Below are positions 32,409-41,870 of a stretch of 51,357 nucleotides of DNA, in pieces. A model generated the notes under the pieces. It ran no database searches and was not told where the DNA came from. It saw only the letters and a program-made list of their open reading frames with translations. Position 1 is the first letter of the stretch. The number at the start of each line of letters is the position of its first letter. The position numbers were made by a program, and so were the translations under genes. Origin of the DNA: Flavobacterium zepuense (GTDB taxonomy: Bacteria; Bacteroidota; Bacteroidia; Flavobacteriales; Flavobacteriaceae); NCBI RefSeq assembly GCF_007097145.1, contig NZ_VJVZ01000019.1:1-51357 (forward strand). Reading direction: 5' to 3'.

Positions 32409-33956
32409 TTACCTTGTGTCCAAAGCACGCTTTATCTCCTTAATAAGGGCCAGCTGGTTCTGTTCACCCACAGGCCTTGGTGGCGTTGAAGAAAATACTT
32501 TGCCGCCCTTATCAATCAACAACAGAAACGGATAAGCACCAAGCGGCACGTATTTTTTTATGAAAGGATTATTACCTGCGGTTCCACCGGTGTAAAGATA
32601 TACAGTGGTCGGTGTAGTATAATGCGTATAATATATTCCTGTGGGTTTACTGGAAATACTTCTCAGCCATTTGTTTTTATTCTTATCAATGGACATGGAA
32701 ACAAAAACCACATCGTTACGACCCTTGAAAGCTTCTTCTACCTTCGGTAAACCTTTGGCAACGTTAATGCATCCACCGCATCCCGAAAACCAAAAGTCAA
32801 CCAAAACCACCTTACCCTTAAAATCAGCAAGATGGACGGTCCTGCCCTTCGCATCCTTAAAGTCGTAATCGGTAATAGGCTGTCCCTGAGCAAAAACTGC
32901 TTTAAGCTCCTCGGCCATTTCTATGAAGTTGGGTGTCTTCATAACTGATAATGCATTTGCCAAATACTCGGGCTGAAGGCGATTTAGGGAGTTAACGTCG
33001 TAGAGCCACCATGCCAAGAGTTTATCCCGAAGTAAACCATCAAACTGCTCATTAATATCATTACATAGATTATGGTCAAAATGGGTACTCGGACTATCTA
33101 ATAGCAATTTGTATTTCGCCTCGAACCGTAATTTATTGTATAAATAGTCGACGTATTTGGGTGAAAGCGCGGCCCTGTCAGCATGATCAATGTAATCAGG
33201 CCGACCCTTTAGTTCGTCAAACACCACTGCAAAATCAGGAGGTATTTTTCCTTGGGTCGCAAAAAGAGGCAGGCAAGAGTATAGCAAGTTATATACAGCG
33301 AACCGATTGTCGCTGATGATATCACCACGAACAATATTATAGGACGTTGATGACAATTCCAGTTTATTTAGCGACAAGACATTGAGCTTTACATTCAGAA
33401 GGGAGTCCTTGCGGGCAAGCCAGTGCTTAACATTATGGTGCAAAGCGTCGGTTGGGTCACTCATCAGTTCTTTCCTGTCTTTGTCGGCTTGTTCCACCTG
33501 GTATTGCGTCTGAAAAAGCGCAGCCCCTTTACCAGTAAAGGTTCTTGAAGAAGTAGCGAAAGCGATATGGACACTATCCCCGGCTTCAATCAGGTATTTG
33601 TCGATATCGCCACAACTGTTTAGAAGCCCAAATGTTGTATCTCTTTTATCGGAAATGTATAATGAGATATGGAACGGTGAATTTACGGTTATAATTTTAA
33701 ATTTAAACTCGCCGTCCTTATTCACTATTGTCTTTAAAGTTCCCGGTGAAAATTGTTCCGGGTGCATCGTTCCATAAGAAAAAAAGGGACCTTGTAAAAC
33801 CAGTAGAATCGAATCATGTTTTACTTTTTTATCAACCTTACCAGTGATGTAAGTAATGCGCTGGGTATTGGCCGTGCCGGCAATTTCTTGTGCAAGCAGA
33901 AGATCAGTGCTGCTACTGAGCAGCATTAGTAAAAGTATGTTTTTTAGTAGTTTCAT
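32409..33956 (-). CDS. TlpA-family thioredoxin-like protein
   Basis: 515 aa with a signal peptide (LLKNILLLMLLSSSTDLLLA). A long N-terminal region of unknown fold (about residues 22-375) precedes a C-terminal TlpA/AhpC-type thioredoxin domain: DFKDAKGRTVHLADFKGKVV, then FWFSGCGGCINVAKGL with redox motif CGGC near residue 397, and FVSMSIDKNKNKW. It probably reduces or exchanges disulfides in the periplasm. Third gene of a minus-strand operon after susC and susD, ended by the terminator at 32370-32404. This type of N-extended TlpA protein is often found with SusCD pairs in Bacteroidota. Confidence 0.88.
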   Translation of the reverse strand: MKLLKNILLLMLLSSSTDLLLAQEIAGTANTQRITYITGKVDKKVKHDSILLVLQGPFFSYGTMHPEQFSPGTLKTIVNKDGEFKFKIITVNSPFHISLYISDKRDTTFGLLNSCGDIDKYLIEAGDSVHIAFATSSRTFTGKGAALFQTQYQVEQADKDRKELMSDPTDALHHNVKHWLARKDSLLNVKLNVLSLNKLELSSTSYNIVRGDIISDNRFAVYNLLYSCLPLFATQGKIPPDFAVVFDELKGRPDYIDHADRAALSPKYVDYLYNKLRFEAKYKLLLDSPSTHFDHNLCNDINEQFDGLLRDKLLAWWLYDVNSLNRLQPEYLANALSVMKTPNFIEMAEELKAVFAQGQPITDYDFKDAKGRTVHLADFKGKVVLVDFWFSGCGGCINVAKGLPKVEEAFKGRNDVVFVSMSIDKNKNKWLRSISSKPTGIYYTHYTTPTTVYLYTGGTAGNNPFIKKYVPLGAYPFLLLIDKGGKVFSSTPPRPVGEQNQLALIKEIKRALDTR

Positions 33957-34025
33957 TGCTTTAAATATTTAATTATTAACGACAGCCAGTCGTGGTCATA
34001 AATTTATTATTTACCCTGTGGCTAA

Positions 34026-35408
34026 TTAATCCCGTGGATTTTGTTGCAGGCCACCTAACGTGGTTTCAATAGGGTCGAGCGGTAAAACATAGCGCGGGGA
34101 GTTTGGCACCAGCGTATAAGTCTGGCCGTTTACTGTTCGCTGAAGTGTTATGTGGAAACGGAAATCTTTATTTAGCCTGCGCAGGTCCTGCCAACGAAGG
34201 TTTCGAAAGCAAAGTTCCTTCCGCCTTTCTTTAACAATTAGTGACAGAGCAGCTTCGGCATTAGGTGCCGTCAGGTCAGTAAATGTTCCTGTTCTATACC
34301 TGTTTCTCAATAACGTGTTCAAATCACTCATTGCGACACCACTATTTCCTGCACGAGCGTAGCATTCGGCCCTGATAAGGTACATTTCATCAGTTGCTAT
34401 TCCTCCGAACACAGCTGAAAAAGCACTTCCTCCATAACTGGCCTTCATCGTTAAAACCCCGGAAAGTATCCTAAAAAAGATATCCCGCCTTAAATCGTTG
34501 GTACTGTAGGACTGATATAAACCGGGATCAACTTCAAGCATTCCGGGTGTCGCACTTGTATAACTGGCTAAGTTCGCATGAAAGACCACTTCTTTGTTAA
34601 ACCTCGCTATGGGGCTTGAAACTGTTAATGAGAGTTCGTTATAATCCATCAAAGCACTTTTTAATTGCAGGCAGGAGTCGGCATATAGTAAGGCTTTGGG
34701 GTAATTTTCTTGTGAAAGGTAGACTCTGGCTAATAAGCCGAATGCGGCCGGTTTTGAAGGACGGGTCGGAAATAAGGGTGTAACGGGCAAAAGTGGAAGT
34801 GCTTGTAACAAATCATTTATCGGTTTGTCGTAGGTCTGCTGCAAAGAAGACCTGGCTAAACTTATGTTGACATTCGAGGATATCCGCAAAGGCAATCCTA
34901 AGTCTGTACTTGCCGTAGCTACATCATATGGCTTGCAATAAATTTGTGATAAATTATAGAAGTCGAGGCTTCGAAAAAACAAAGCAGAGCCTTTTACATT
35001 ATTAAAAGCTTCCGCATTTGTTGCGTCGCCCTGTAAATTTAAGAGCCCATCTAAAACAACATTCGTTTGCAATATTCGTAAATACGCTGATCTCCAGTCA
35101 TTAGATGACTGCCCACCATAAAATTCAGGTGTTGGCGCCCAAAGATAGGCGCTTTTTTCCTGGATAAAACCAAGGGAATTGTAAGTAGCATCGTTTACAT
35201 AGTAGTCACCATCACCCACCATACTTATGGTAGGCAAATAATCACTCATCAAATTTATGTTGTCCAACAGTGCCTGGTAATCCGCGACCTTTTCCGGTAC
35301 GACGAGTGATTTATCCGGTTTGGCGTCCAGCCATTCCTTTTTACATGCACTATTTAATGTCAGTGCAGCCAATAATATATACAGAGCGCTAATTTTTATT
35401 TTTTTCAT
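34026..35408 (-). CDS. SusD/RagB-family outer-membrane lipoprotein
   Basis: 460 aa, lipoprotein signal (LAALTLNSACKK, Cys about 21). SusD features: early KEWLDAKPDKSLVVPEKVAD with the loop LLDNINLMSDY, TPR-like helices (LLARVYLSQENYPKALLYAD) and the C-terminal RRKELCFRNLRWQDLRRL block. It forms the surface lid of a SusCD transporter with the TonB-dependent receptor just upstream. Somewhat short for the family (usually 500-600 aa). Ligand not readable; a peptide or protein-derived substrate is plausible since TlpA and no glycoside hydrolase accompanies it. Confidence 0.92.
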   Translation of the reverse strand: MKKIKISALYILLAALTLNSACKKEWLDAKPDKSLVVPEKVADYQALLDNINLMSDYLPTISMVGDGDYYVNDATYNSLGFIQEKSAYLWAPTPEFYGGQSSNDWRSAYLRILQTNVVLDGLLNLQGDATNAEAFNNVKGSALFFRSLDFYNLSQIYCKPYDVATASTDLGLPLRISSNVNISLARSSLQQTYDKPINDLLQALPLLPVTPLFPTRPSKPAAFGLLARVYLSQENYPKALLYADSCLQLKSALMDYNELSLTVSSPIARFNKEVVFHANLASYTSATPGMLEVDPGLYQSYSTNDLRRDIFFRILSGVLTMKASYGGSAFSAVFGGIATDEMYLIRAECYARAGNSGVAMSDLNTLLRNRYRTGTFTDLTAPNAEAALSLIVKERRKELCFRNLRWQDLRRLNKDFRFHITLQRTVNGQTYTLVPNSPRYVLPLDPIETTLGGLQQNPRD

Positions 35409-35485
35409 ATCATTACCTTTCGTTAGTAACTTGCTGTACCATACAGCAAAGTGGTTTGAAAAACGCCACTACAGGCATTATCACA

Positions 35486-38400
35486 TTAGAAACTTCCCTT
35501 TAAACCAAAAGCTATTGAGCGCGGGGTTGGCATTATACCGCTTATCCCGAAGCCCGGTACGGCATCCGGATCAAGCCCTGCCTTGTTCGCTTTCCACAGC
35601 ATAGCAACATTATTGGCATAGGCGTAAATCTGTAAGTTGCTGAATGGGATCTTTCGATAAACAGACCTGTTGAAGTCGTAACTCAGGCTTATATCCTGTA
35701 AGCGTACGTGACTGGCATTGTGAAAATTCGCAGTGCTATATTGGTAAAACTGGTCGCGTTCTAAATTGAAAGGATACACAATTGAAGGAACAGTGGTGCG
35801 CTGTTCATCACCGGGCTTTTGCCAGCGACGATTGTAATCTTCATGAACCCGTAAGAAAGCGTTCCCGTTTGACCCCATTCCACTATAGAATATTGTAGGA
35901 GCCGTAAAATAGTATCCAAACTTATAGTTCATCTGTACCGATAAGCTAAAGCCCTTGTAAGTAAAGCGATTATTCAGACCGCCGAAATAAGTTGGTCGGG
36001 CCGGACCGATATATTCTAAATCATTTATGGGTGTGGCCGAGGTAATTGTTGCGTAATCCTGGCTTGGTGCGCCGTTTACAAAGCCGATTGGATTGCCAGT
36101 GGATGGGTCAAGGCCTCCCCATTTAAATGCATATAAACCGAATACCGGTTTGCCAATATTTGGCACGGCTGACCCGCTGCTTACGACCAGTTGATTGCCG
36201 AGTGGTGCAACATCATAGTGGGTTACCTTATCTGTAGCATGGCTGACAAGTAACGTAGTGTTCCATTTAAAAGAGCCGTTTAAGTTCCGGGTATTGATAA
36301 CAAGATCAAAACCTTTGCCTATCATATTTGAATAATTGCCCTGCATTGTCGTAATGCCACTGTTTGCGGGAAAGCTTTTGAAGCCTAAGAGATCTGTTCC
36401 TTTTTTAATGAAATAGTCCACGTTTCCTGTGATGGCACCGCCTTTGGTACCGAAATCAATCGCGAAGTTTGCTATACCTGTTTTTTCCCATCGTAAGTCG
36501 GGATTGCCGATATTGGAAATCACGGCATAATTTAAATTCGTATAACGTGCATTACTCAAATATTGAAAAGTTGTTACCCCTGTTATAGATTGTATGAGGT
36601 TCCCGTTATAACCATAGCTCGCCCTCAACGCCAGGTCCGGCAGCCAATCCACCTTATAAAAATTTTCTTTACTTATATCCCATTTGGCTCCTGTAGACCA
36701 TAATGGCACGTTCTTCTGATTAGTTGTTACTCCAAAGTAATTTGACCCATCAATTCTTGCGCTTCCCGTTACCGTGTAACGGTCTTTATAAGTATAAGCT
36801 GCGTTTGCAAATGAGGAACGTAAGCGTACAATTGTAGAATTGATATTTAAACCGCTGCTTATTGTATTGTTGCCGGAGGGGTTAGTGTTAAACGCCGTTA
36901 TCGGATCTATATTGGTAAAGGTGGCAAGGTTATCATCGTACCCATAAAGAACCGAGCTGTTATAATCACCCGTTGTTTGTGAAAGCTCGTAACCCGCCAA
37001 AGCCGCAACGCTATGATCCCCCCAAGCATAGTTGTAATTCAACGTCCCGCGCGCATTATTCGATATCGTGTTATTATTGGATAAATTTAGAATACCACCC
37101 AATGGTACGTTATACCCTGTTACTCTGTCATCACTGACAATAGAGAATTGATTAATGTAATCGCGTGCATACCATGTTTCCTGGTTTTGATACAACCTGT
37201 TCTGCCTGTTACTGCGCTGGTATTGGTATTTTAGTTCCCCGCTTAATCCTTTTATAAAAGTGTATTTCAATCCGGCATTCAGACGTATGTCCATAAGCTT
37301 ACCGGCATTATCAGATGCACCAAGTTCATTCAATGGCGTATATGACCAGTCCAAAAAGCCTTTTGAAAGTTGCTCTTGTATAAATGATCCATTGTATTGA
37401 TAAGGGATTGCCAGGGGATTTCCATTGGCATCAGCAAATTGTGTATAGGGAAAAATGCGGTCCCGGATAGCCGTTAGCGTATTATCGGATTGCGAGTTCG
37501 CCTGTACCGCGTTTACACCGGCCGTCAGTTCGAGGTTCTTCAGTAAGAAGAAGGTGTTTTGAGAATTGATGGTTATCCTCTTATTAGTATTTTCCTTTGT
37601 GCTTGCCAAATTATGGTCATATCCCGCCGAGAAATAATACCTTGCTTTGCCGGAACCTCCCGACAAATTAAGGGCGTACTGCTGATTAACCGCTTTTTGG
37701 TAAAAGTATTTACTTAGCTGGTCATTGACATTATAGCTGCGTAAAGTGTTCAATTGATTGTTCAGGTCGCTACTATTAGCAGCCAATATTTGTACGGCTG
37801 GTGAGATGACCGGGCCAGTAGCCGTATTGGTTAAACTGGAATTATAATAGCCATTATCAAATAAGAATCGCTCTAACTCAATGTATGCTGCTGCATCTAA
37901 TTGGTTGGGATTATAATTGAGATCTGGCTTATTAAAAACAGCCAGGTTTGCGTTAAATCCAACTTTCAAAGGCTGATTCAATTTTCCTTTGCTGGTAGTA
38001 ATTACGATAACGCCATTACCCGCCCGCACACCCCAAATACTTGCAGCGCCCGCATCTTTCAAAATTGTTACGCTCTCGACGTCATTGGGATTAATGTTAT
38101 TGATATCTCCGCTATAAGGGAAATTGTCAACTACAATTAAGGGCTGGTCATTTGCAAATATGGTGCTGCGGCCACGGATATTGATATCCAACCCATTTTG
38201 GGAGGCTGAGGTGTTGGCGTTAAACACCAATCCGCTTGTTATGCCGTTTAATTTAGATAGTACGTCGGTAGAAACCCTGGTGTCATATTGTGCCTTTATA
38301 GGCTGGGCGAAAGAACCTGTTAACCGCTCTTTAGGAATTTCCTGGTAACCTGTAGAAACTACAGCCACTTCATTTAAGGCGTTATTTACCAGTCGTAATA

Positions 38401-39001
38401 CGATATTTTGGTAGGATAACCCTTCCGTAACCGTAAAGATATAAGGGGTATATCCAACAAATGTTACGGTAATCTCGTCGCCAGGTTCCGCATTAAAGCT
38501 GAACTCCCCGTCAGCGTTTGAGGTATAATTTGCTTCATTACCTTTAATATGAATGCTTGCTCCCGGAAGAGGGTTTCCAATAGTGTCGGTGACTTTACCA
38601 TTTACTTTTTGAGGAATATTCAGGAAGCTTTTTATCTTTTGGGTTAAGCTTTTGCCCCTTGGCTTTACAATGATGGTATTGTCCACCACTTCGTAGGTCA
38701 ACTGCTGGCCGGAAAAGCATTGGTCCAAAGCATCAGTTAGAGATACATTCTTTATTTGAATAGTAATGGAATTTACATTCTTTAAAAGTTCATTCTTATA
38801 AAAAAAGCTATAACCACTTTGCTTCTCAATTAGCCGAAAAACCTTAGCCAGTGGCGCATTTTTTTCGTGCAGGGTGATGGTTTGCGCAATGACGGAAGCA
38901 GACACATTAAAACAGGCCAGAAAGATAAGAAGTACAATTAGCTTCATAGTCAAGAGTGTTTTAATAAGCCGCCCCCTGTGGGAGAGCGTAAAAATTTGCA
39001 T
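35486..39001 (-). CDS. SusC/RagA-type TonB-dependent receptor with STN signalling domain
   Basis: 1171 aa. Signal peptide (MKLIVLLIFLACFNVSASVI, reached from ATG 38947; the upstream ATG at 39001 adds 18 residues). An STN domain follows (about 40-115: NAPLAKVFRLIEKQSGYSFF ... VVDNTIIVKP), which in this family contacts a FecR anti-sigma. Then a carboxypeptidase regulatory-like domain (VNGKVTDTIGNPLPGASIHI), a plug with LDINIRGRSTIFANDQPLIV and SVTILKDAGAASIWGVRAGN, and a 22-stranded barrel to the C-terminus. First gene of susC-susD-tlpA, about 185 nt behind a predicted ECF promoter. Confidence 0.95.
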   Translation of the reverse strand: MQIFTLSHRGRLIKTLLTMKLIVLLIFLACFNVSASVIAQTITLHEKNAPLAKVFRLIEKQSGYSFFYKNELLKNVNSITIQIKNVSLTDALDQCFSGQQLTYEVVDNTIIVKPRGKSLTQKIKSFLNIPQKVNGKVTDTIGNPLPGASIHIKGNEANYTSNADGEFSFNAEPGDEITVTFVGYTPYIFTVTEGLSYQNIVLRLVNNALNEVAVVSTGYQEIPKERLTGSFAQPIKAQYDTRVSTDVLSKLNGITSGLVFNANTSASQNGLDINIRGRSTIFANDQPLIVVDNFPYSGDINNINPNDVESVTILKDAGAASIWGVRAGNGVIVITTSKGKLNQPLKVGFNANLAVFNKPDLNYNPNQLDAAAYIELERFLFDNGYYNSSLTNTATGPVISPAVQILAANSSDLNNQLNTLRSYNVNDQLSKYFYQKAVNQQYALNLSGGSGKARYYFSAGYDHNLASTKENTNKRITINSQNTFFLLKNLELTAGVNAVQANSQSDNTLTAIRDRIFPYTQFADANGNPLAIPYQYNGSFIQEQLSKGFLDWSYTPLNELGASDNAGKLMDIRLNAGLKYTFIKGLSGELKYQYQRSNRQNRLYQNQETWYARDYINQFSIVSDDRVTGYNVPLGGILNLSNNNTISNNARGTLNYNYAWGDHSVAALAGYELSQTTGDYNSSVLYGYDDNLATFTNIDPITAFNTNPSGNNTISSGLNINSTIVRLRSSFANAAYTYKDRYTVTGSARIDGSNYFGVTTNQKNVPLWSTGAKWDISKENFYKVDWLPDLALRASYGYNGNLIQSITGVTTFQYLSNARYTNLNYAVISNIGNPDLRWEKTGIANFAIDFGTKGGAITGNVDYFIKKGTDLLGFKSFPANSGITTMQGNYSNMIGKGFDLVINTRNLNGSFKWNTTLLVSHATDKVTHYDVAPLGNQLVVSSGSAVPNIGKPVFGLYAFKWGGLDPSTGNPIGFVNGAPSQDYATITSATPINDLEYIGPARPTYFGGLNNRFTYKGFSLSVQMNYKFGYYFTAPTIFYSGMGSNGNAFLRVHEDYNRRWQKPGDEQRTTVPSIVYPFNLERDQFYQYSTANFHNASHVRLQDISLSYDFNRSVYRKIPFSNLQIYAYANNVAMLWKANKAGLDPDAVPGFGISGIMPTPRSIAFGLKGSF

Positions 39002-39012
39002 ACTTTTGTTTT

Positions 39013-39108
39013 AGTTAGGGTTAATAGTTAAATCGTTAGAAGGATTTTATCTGGTTTCCCAGAGTTGCCCAACTTTAGGCCGGTGAGTGTTGGAAGCACT
39101 CTCCGGCC
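39013..39108 (-). repeat. Leader repeat A and hairpin upstream of susC
   Basis: Contains the motif GTTAGGGTTAATAGT ... GTTAGAAGGATTT (39014-39048, plus-strand sense) and an inverted repeat GGCCGGTGAGTG (39078-39089) / CACTCTCCGGCC (39097-39108), one mismatch, loop TTGGAAG. The same motif arrangement recurs at 39830-39930. On the coding strand it forms the 5' leader of susC, so the hairpin may act in the mRNA. Confidence 0.6.
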
Positions 39109-39193
39109 ATTTTTATGTGGGTGTATAAATGTGATTTGTCTCTTCATAGACCTTATAAATCTGTAGTTCAAAACTGCATACGGCCTTATATTG

Positions 39194-39226
39194 GTAATAC
39201 GCATCTGTGAAAAAAAACATACAGCC
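39194..39226 (-). promoter_or_regulatory. Predicted ECF sigma promoter for susC-susD-tlpA
   Basis: On the minus strand: GGCTGTATG (39226-39218), 16 nt, CGTATTAC (39201-39194). Identical boxes at identical spacing lie upstream of fecR (41184-41152), while the spacer differs between the copies, the signature of a -35/-10 pair. The start of transcription would be near 39187, giving a leader of about 185 nt. Confidence 0.75.
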
Positions 39227-39256
39227 TACAGAAGGGTCTGTGAATAAGATTTTTAA

Positions 39257-39634
39257 TTATCGGTATTCAATTTTGAACGTCAATGAGCCGATGGTTTCAA
39301 GCACACCGGAAGCATTAGTAGATGTTACTAAGGAATCCTGCGACACTACATACTTTACTGTTGGTGGAATTGGTTCAGATTGTACCGTTAAGTTCACTGT
39401 GAGTCGTGACCTGAAAGCAACCGAGCATTGTGCGCCGTAGTATTTTGCGGCATGGTCATTAATGTTAGTAACGAAAGTGCTTTGGGCTGAAGTCAATGAA
39501 AAATTGTCTTTGATCCAATCCTTAAAATCGGCTTCTACTAAATCCGCCTGAGCATTAAGTAGGCTCGTAGATAAGGCATATAATTCAGTTGTTTTGGCGG
39601 TTACCCCAGCCGGGGTGAATGGTTGTAATGGCAT
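39257..39634 (-). CDS. Hypothetical protein, small paralogous family (member 1)
   Basis: 125 aa, no signal peptide or membrane segment. The N-terminal 60 residues are shared with the protein at 42587-42967: PFTPAGVTAK, ELYAL, LNAQADLV, DFKDW, DNFSLTSAQSTFV. The C-terminal half diverges but both end in a short beta-like ITYE/IEYR. Family not recognised. It lies between fecR and susC, where normally no gene occurs, and is flanked by copies of the susC leader sequence, so it looks inserted into the sigma/anti-sigma/SusC unit. Might be a small secreted or cell-surface factor; nothing in the sequence tells. Confidence 0.75.
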   Translation of the reverse strand: MPLQPFTPAGVTAKTTELYALSTSLLNAQADLVEADFKDWIKDNFSLTSAQSTFVTNINDHAAKYYGAQCSVAFRSRLTVNLTVQSEPIPPTVKYVVSQDSLVTSTNASGVLETIGSLTFKIEYR

Positions 39635-39972
39635 AGTTCTGATTTTTAAATTTGTATTCTAATTTTTGAAACTTGGGTAAATGGCATAGCATGGGCATGC
39701 CACGGTTCTGTAGCTAAATTTTATAGATAAAATGTGGTGAATTGCGAATGAGAAAAGTTATTTTACTAAACTTCGGACATCTTTCGCAGGTGTTTTATGT
39801 TGGAGTTCAGAGAGGTTTCATTCCGTGTTAGAGTTAATAGTATTTTGTTAGAAGGATTTATTTTTGCTCCTATTTAAGAGCCCCAGTGCCGGGCCGGAAC
39901 TATTGGAAGTAATCCCAGCCCTTATTGGGCATTAACTAAACTTGATCTTTTATTTGAGCATAGGCAAATTGG
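39635..39972. other. Intergenic region with leader repeat B
   Basis: 338 bp between the small gene and the fecR stop. It contains a second copy of the susC leader motif (GTTAGAGTTAATAGT ... GTTAGAAGGATTT, 39828-39862) and a following stem region with the same TTGGAAG loop (39890-39930), plus GGCAT-N8-ATGCC near 39682. No promoter like the fecR/susC boxes was seen here. Confidence 0.5.
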
Positions 39973-41136
39973 TTATGGTTTTACAATCAGTTTATGATCT
40001 TCAATGCTGGCATGTATACCACTTGATGCCAGAATTTTTAAAAGGCTCGATAGATTAGATTTGCGTGAAATACCACCCGTAAACAATTCATGGGTTACCT
40101 CGCCTTGGTAAACTACTTCGACATTGTACCACCTGCTGATGGTACGCATCATAGTTGGGATATCTGTGTTTTTAAAATAAGTGCGGCCATTTTTCCAGGC
40201 TATGGCAGCATCCGTGTCAGCTTGCTGTACTTTTATATCCTGCTGCACTACAGCTTGCTGTCCCGGTTTAATAATCTTAAAGTTTTTACCATTGATGACT
40301 TTTACAGAGCCTTCCAATAATGTCGTACTCGTACCTGCTTCTTTAGAGTATGCCATGATATTGAAATGCGTTCCCAATACTTCCACGGTCTGCTTTGTTG
40401 TTTTTACCCGAAAGGGCTGCGCTTTATTATGGGTAACTTCAAAGTAGGCCTCACCTGTTAGTTCGACATCTCGCTCCTTAAGTGAGCTGAAAGAAGTCGG
40501 GTACTTTAAAGAGGAAGCGGCATTCAGCCAAACCTTGGTTCCGTCAGGAAGTACTACCTGGTATTCGCCACCCTTAGGCGTTTCAATGGTATTGTACTGA
40601 AGTGCTAATGATTTACCTGTATTAGTATATATTACCTGTCCATCTGCTGTTTTGGAAATTGTAGTACCCGATTGTTGTGCTATGGAGCCATCCTTTGTGC
40701 TATTCAAATCAACCTTACTGCCATCACTAAGTATAAGAGTGGCAACACTACCGCCCGGAGCGATGTCATTTCGATTTTTTACAACTACTACATTTTGCTG
40801 CTTTTTTGACCGCATCACCAACATGATCCCAACAAAGGACAGCCCCAATAGTATCATTGCCGCAATTGATATTGCAGGAAGTAATCTTCTAATTCGGCTT
40901 ACAGGCCTTGTTCTTTCAAAGATTTTATTTTGCAGGCTGGAATCAATATCACGGATAAGGCCCTCTTGATTGTCAATCGTATTTTCTTTAGATATTTCCC
41001 GGCTTATCAGTTCCATTAAGATACCATTATCTTGAGATATATTAAAATGGCCAAGTAACTCATTTAGCTCTTCTTCAGATATCTGATTTGCCAGGTACTT
41101 ATCAAATAGGCCCCTGATGTGCTCGTTTCTTTCCAA
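39973..41136 (-). CDS. FecR-family anti-sigma factor
   Basis: 387 aa. A cytoplasmic N-terminus (residues 1-85: LFDKYLANQISEEELNELL), one membrane helix (SIAAMILLGLSFVGIMLVM, about 88-108) and a periplasmic FecR domain (about 120-215: RNDIAPGGSVATLILSDGSK, GGEYQVVLPDGTKVWLNAAS), then the C-terminal DUF4974-like region. It holds the ECF sigma factor inactive and releases it when the STN domain of the SusC receptor signals. A predicted ECF promoter sits only 15 nt before ATG 41136, which would give a nearly leaderless transcript. The ECF gene is upstream at 41871-42470 on the same strand, separated by a divergent small gene. Confidence 0.93.
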   Translation of the reverse strand: MERNEHIRGLFDKYLANQISEEELNELLGHFNISQDNGILMELISREISKENTIDNQEGLIRDIDSSLQNKIFERTRPVSRIRRLLPAISIAAMILLGLSFVGIMLVMRSKKQQNVVVVKNRNDIAPGGSVATLILSDGSKVDLNSTKDGSIAQQSGTTISKTADGQVIYTNTGKSLALQYNTIETPKGGEYQVVLPDGTKVWLNAASSLKYPTSFSSLKERDVELTGEAYFEVTHNKAQPFRVKTTKQTVEVLGTHFNIMAYSKEAGTSTTLLEGSVKVINGKNFKIIKPGQQAVVQQDIKVQQADTDAAIAWKNGRTYFKNTDIPTMMRTISRWYNVEVVYQGEVTHELFTGGISRKSNLSSLLKILASSGIHASIEDHKLIVKP

Positions 41137-41151
41137 CGTTCTTTTTTATTG

Positions 41152-41184
41152 GTAATACGCAGCGCGTGAAAAAAACATACAGCC
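41152..41184 (-). promoter_or_regulatory. Predicted ECF sigma promoter for fecR
   Basis: GGCTGTATG (41184-41176), 16 nt, CGTATTAC (41159-41152) on the minus strand; both boxes and the spacing equal those upstream of susC. Together with TATTGG/CCAATA just downstream (41147-41152) the conserved block spans 38 bp. Autoregulation of the sigma/anti-sigma circuit is implied. Confidence 0.75.
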
Positions 41185-41349
41185 AAAAAATGTTTTTTAC
41201 CACGAAAATTGTCTCAGTTTAAAAGCCCAAAATTCCTTACAGATAAAAATGTGTGGAAAATCCGTAACATAAAAATTTTGTAATGAAGTAAATTTGTAAC
41301 CCTCCAAAAACAATAACAACATTGAGTATTAACCTAATCCATCCAAAGA

Positions 41350-41634
41350 ATGCCTGTATTTACAAAGATGTCCTTAAAATACACCTACAAGTGGCCGGAA
41401 AGCGGAGCAACTGAAATAACCTCGTCAGATGATGATGATATGATCGACATAAAAAACGGATACCATGTACTTAATTTTATCAACGTTTTCTTCGCTCAAA
41501 AAGGCCTGACAAGTATAGATACATTTTACAAGCTTGAGTATATGCTAAATGAAAGGATGCCTGTTACGATGGAGACACGTAAAGAAATGACAACTTGGGT
41601 TCTCACAGTATGGAACCGCATATTTTATACTTAA
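41350..41634 (+). CDS. Hypothetical small protein between fecR and the ECF sigma gene
   Basis: 94 aa, soluble, acidic patch TSSDDDDMIDIKN and aromatic-rich C-terminus (TTWVLTVWNRIFY). No family recognised. It reads opposite to fecR and the sigma gene and ends in a strong terminator at 41721-41745. An intruding gene between ECF sigma and anti-sigma is unusual. It might belong to the same set of small accessory genes as the two proteins at 39257 and 42587, but no sequence similarity to them is visible. Confidence 0.65.
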   Translation: MPVFTKMSLKYTYKWPESGATEITSSDDDDMIDIKNGYHVLNFINVFFAQKGLTSIDTFYKLEYMLNERMPVTMETRKEMTTWVLTVWNRIFYT

Positions 41635-41720
41635 TTAAGAGATGTATATATTGTACTTCATTTGGATAGACATACCTTTCCATCAGCACATTTTTAATTT
41701 TGTTTTTGGGGAGAAATTTT

Positions 41721-41745
41721 GCCTGCCTTAGGGCAGGCTTTTTTT
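41721..41745 (+). terminator. Rho-independent terminator
   Basis: GCCTGCC (41721-41727), loop TTAG, GGCAGGC (41732-41738), then seven T. It follows the 94-aa gene and precedes the end of the convergent ECF sigma gene. Confidence 0.9.
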
Positions 41746-41870
41746 ATATGGTATACTCCTGATTTAGTCAAGCCAGTTATTTAAATTTTTACAATTACAA
41801 TATTACTGATAAGTATTTATGGGAGATTTACATATCCGTAGAGTAAAAGCTTCTTCGAGGGGCTTTTATC

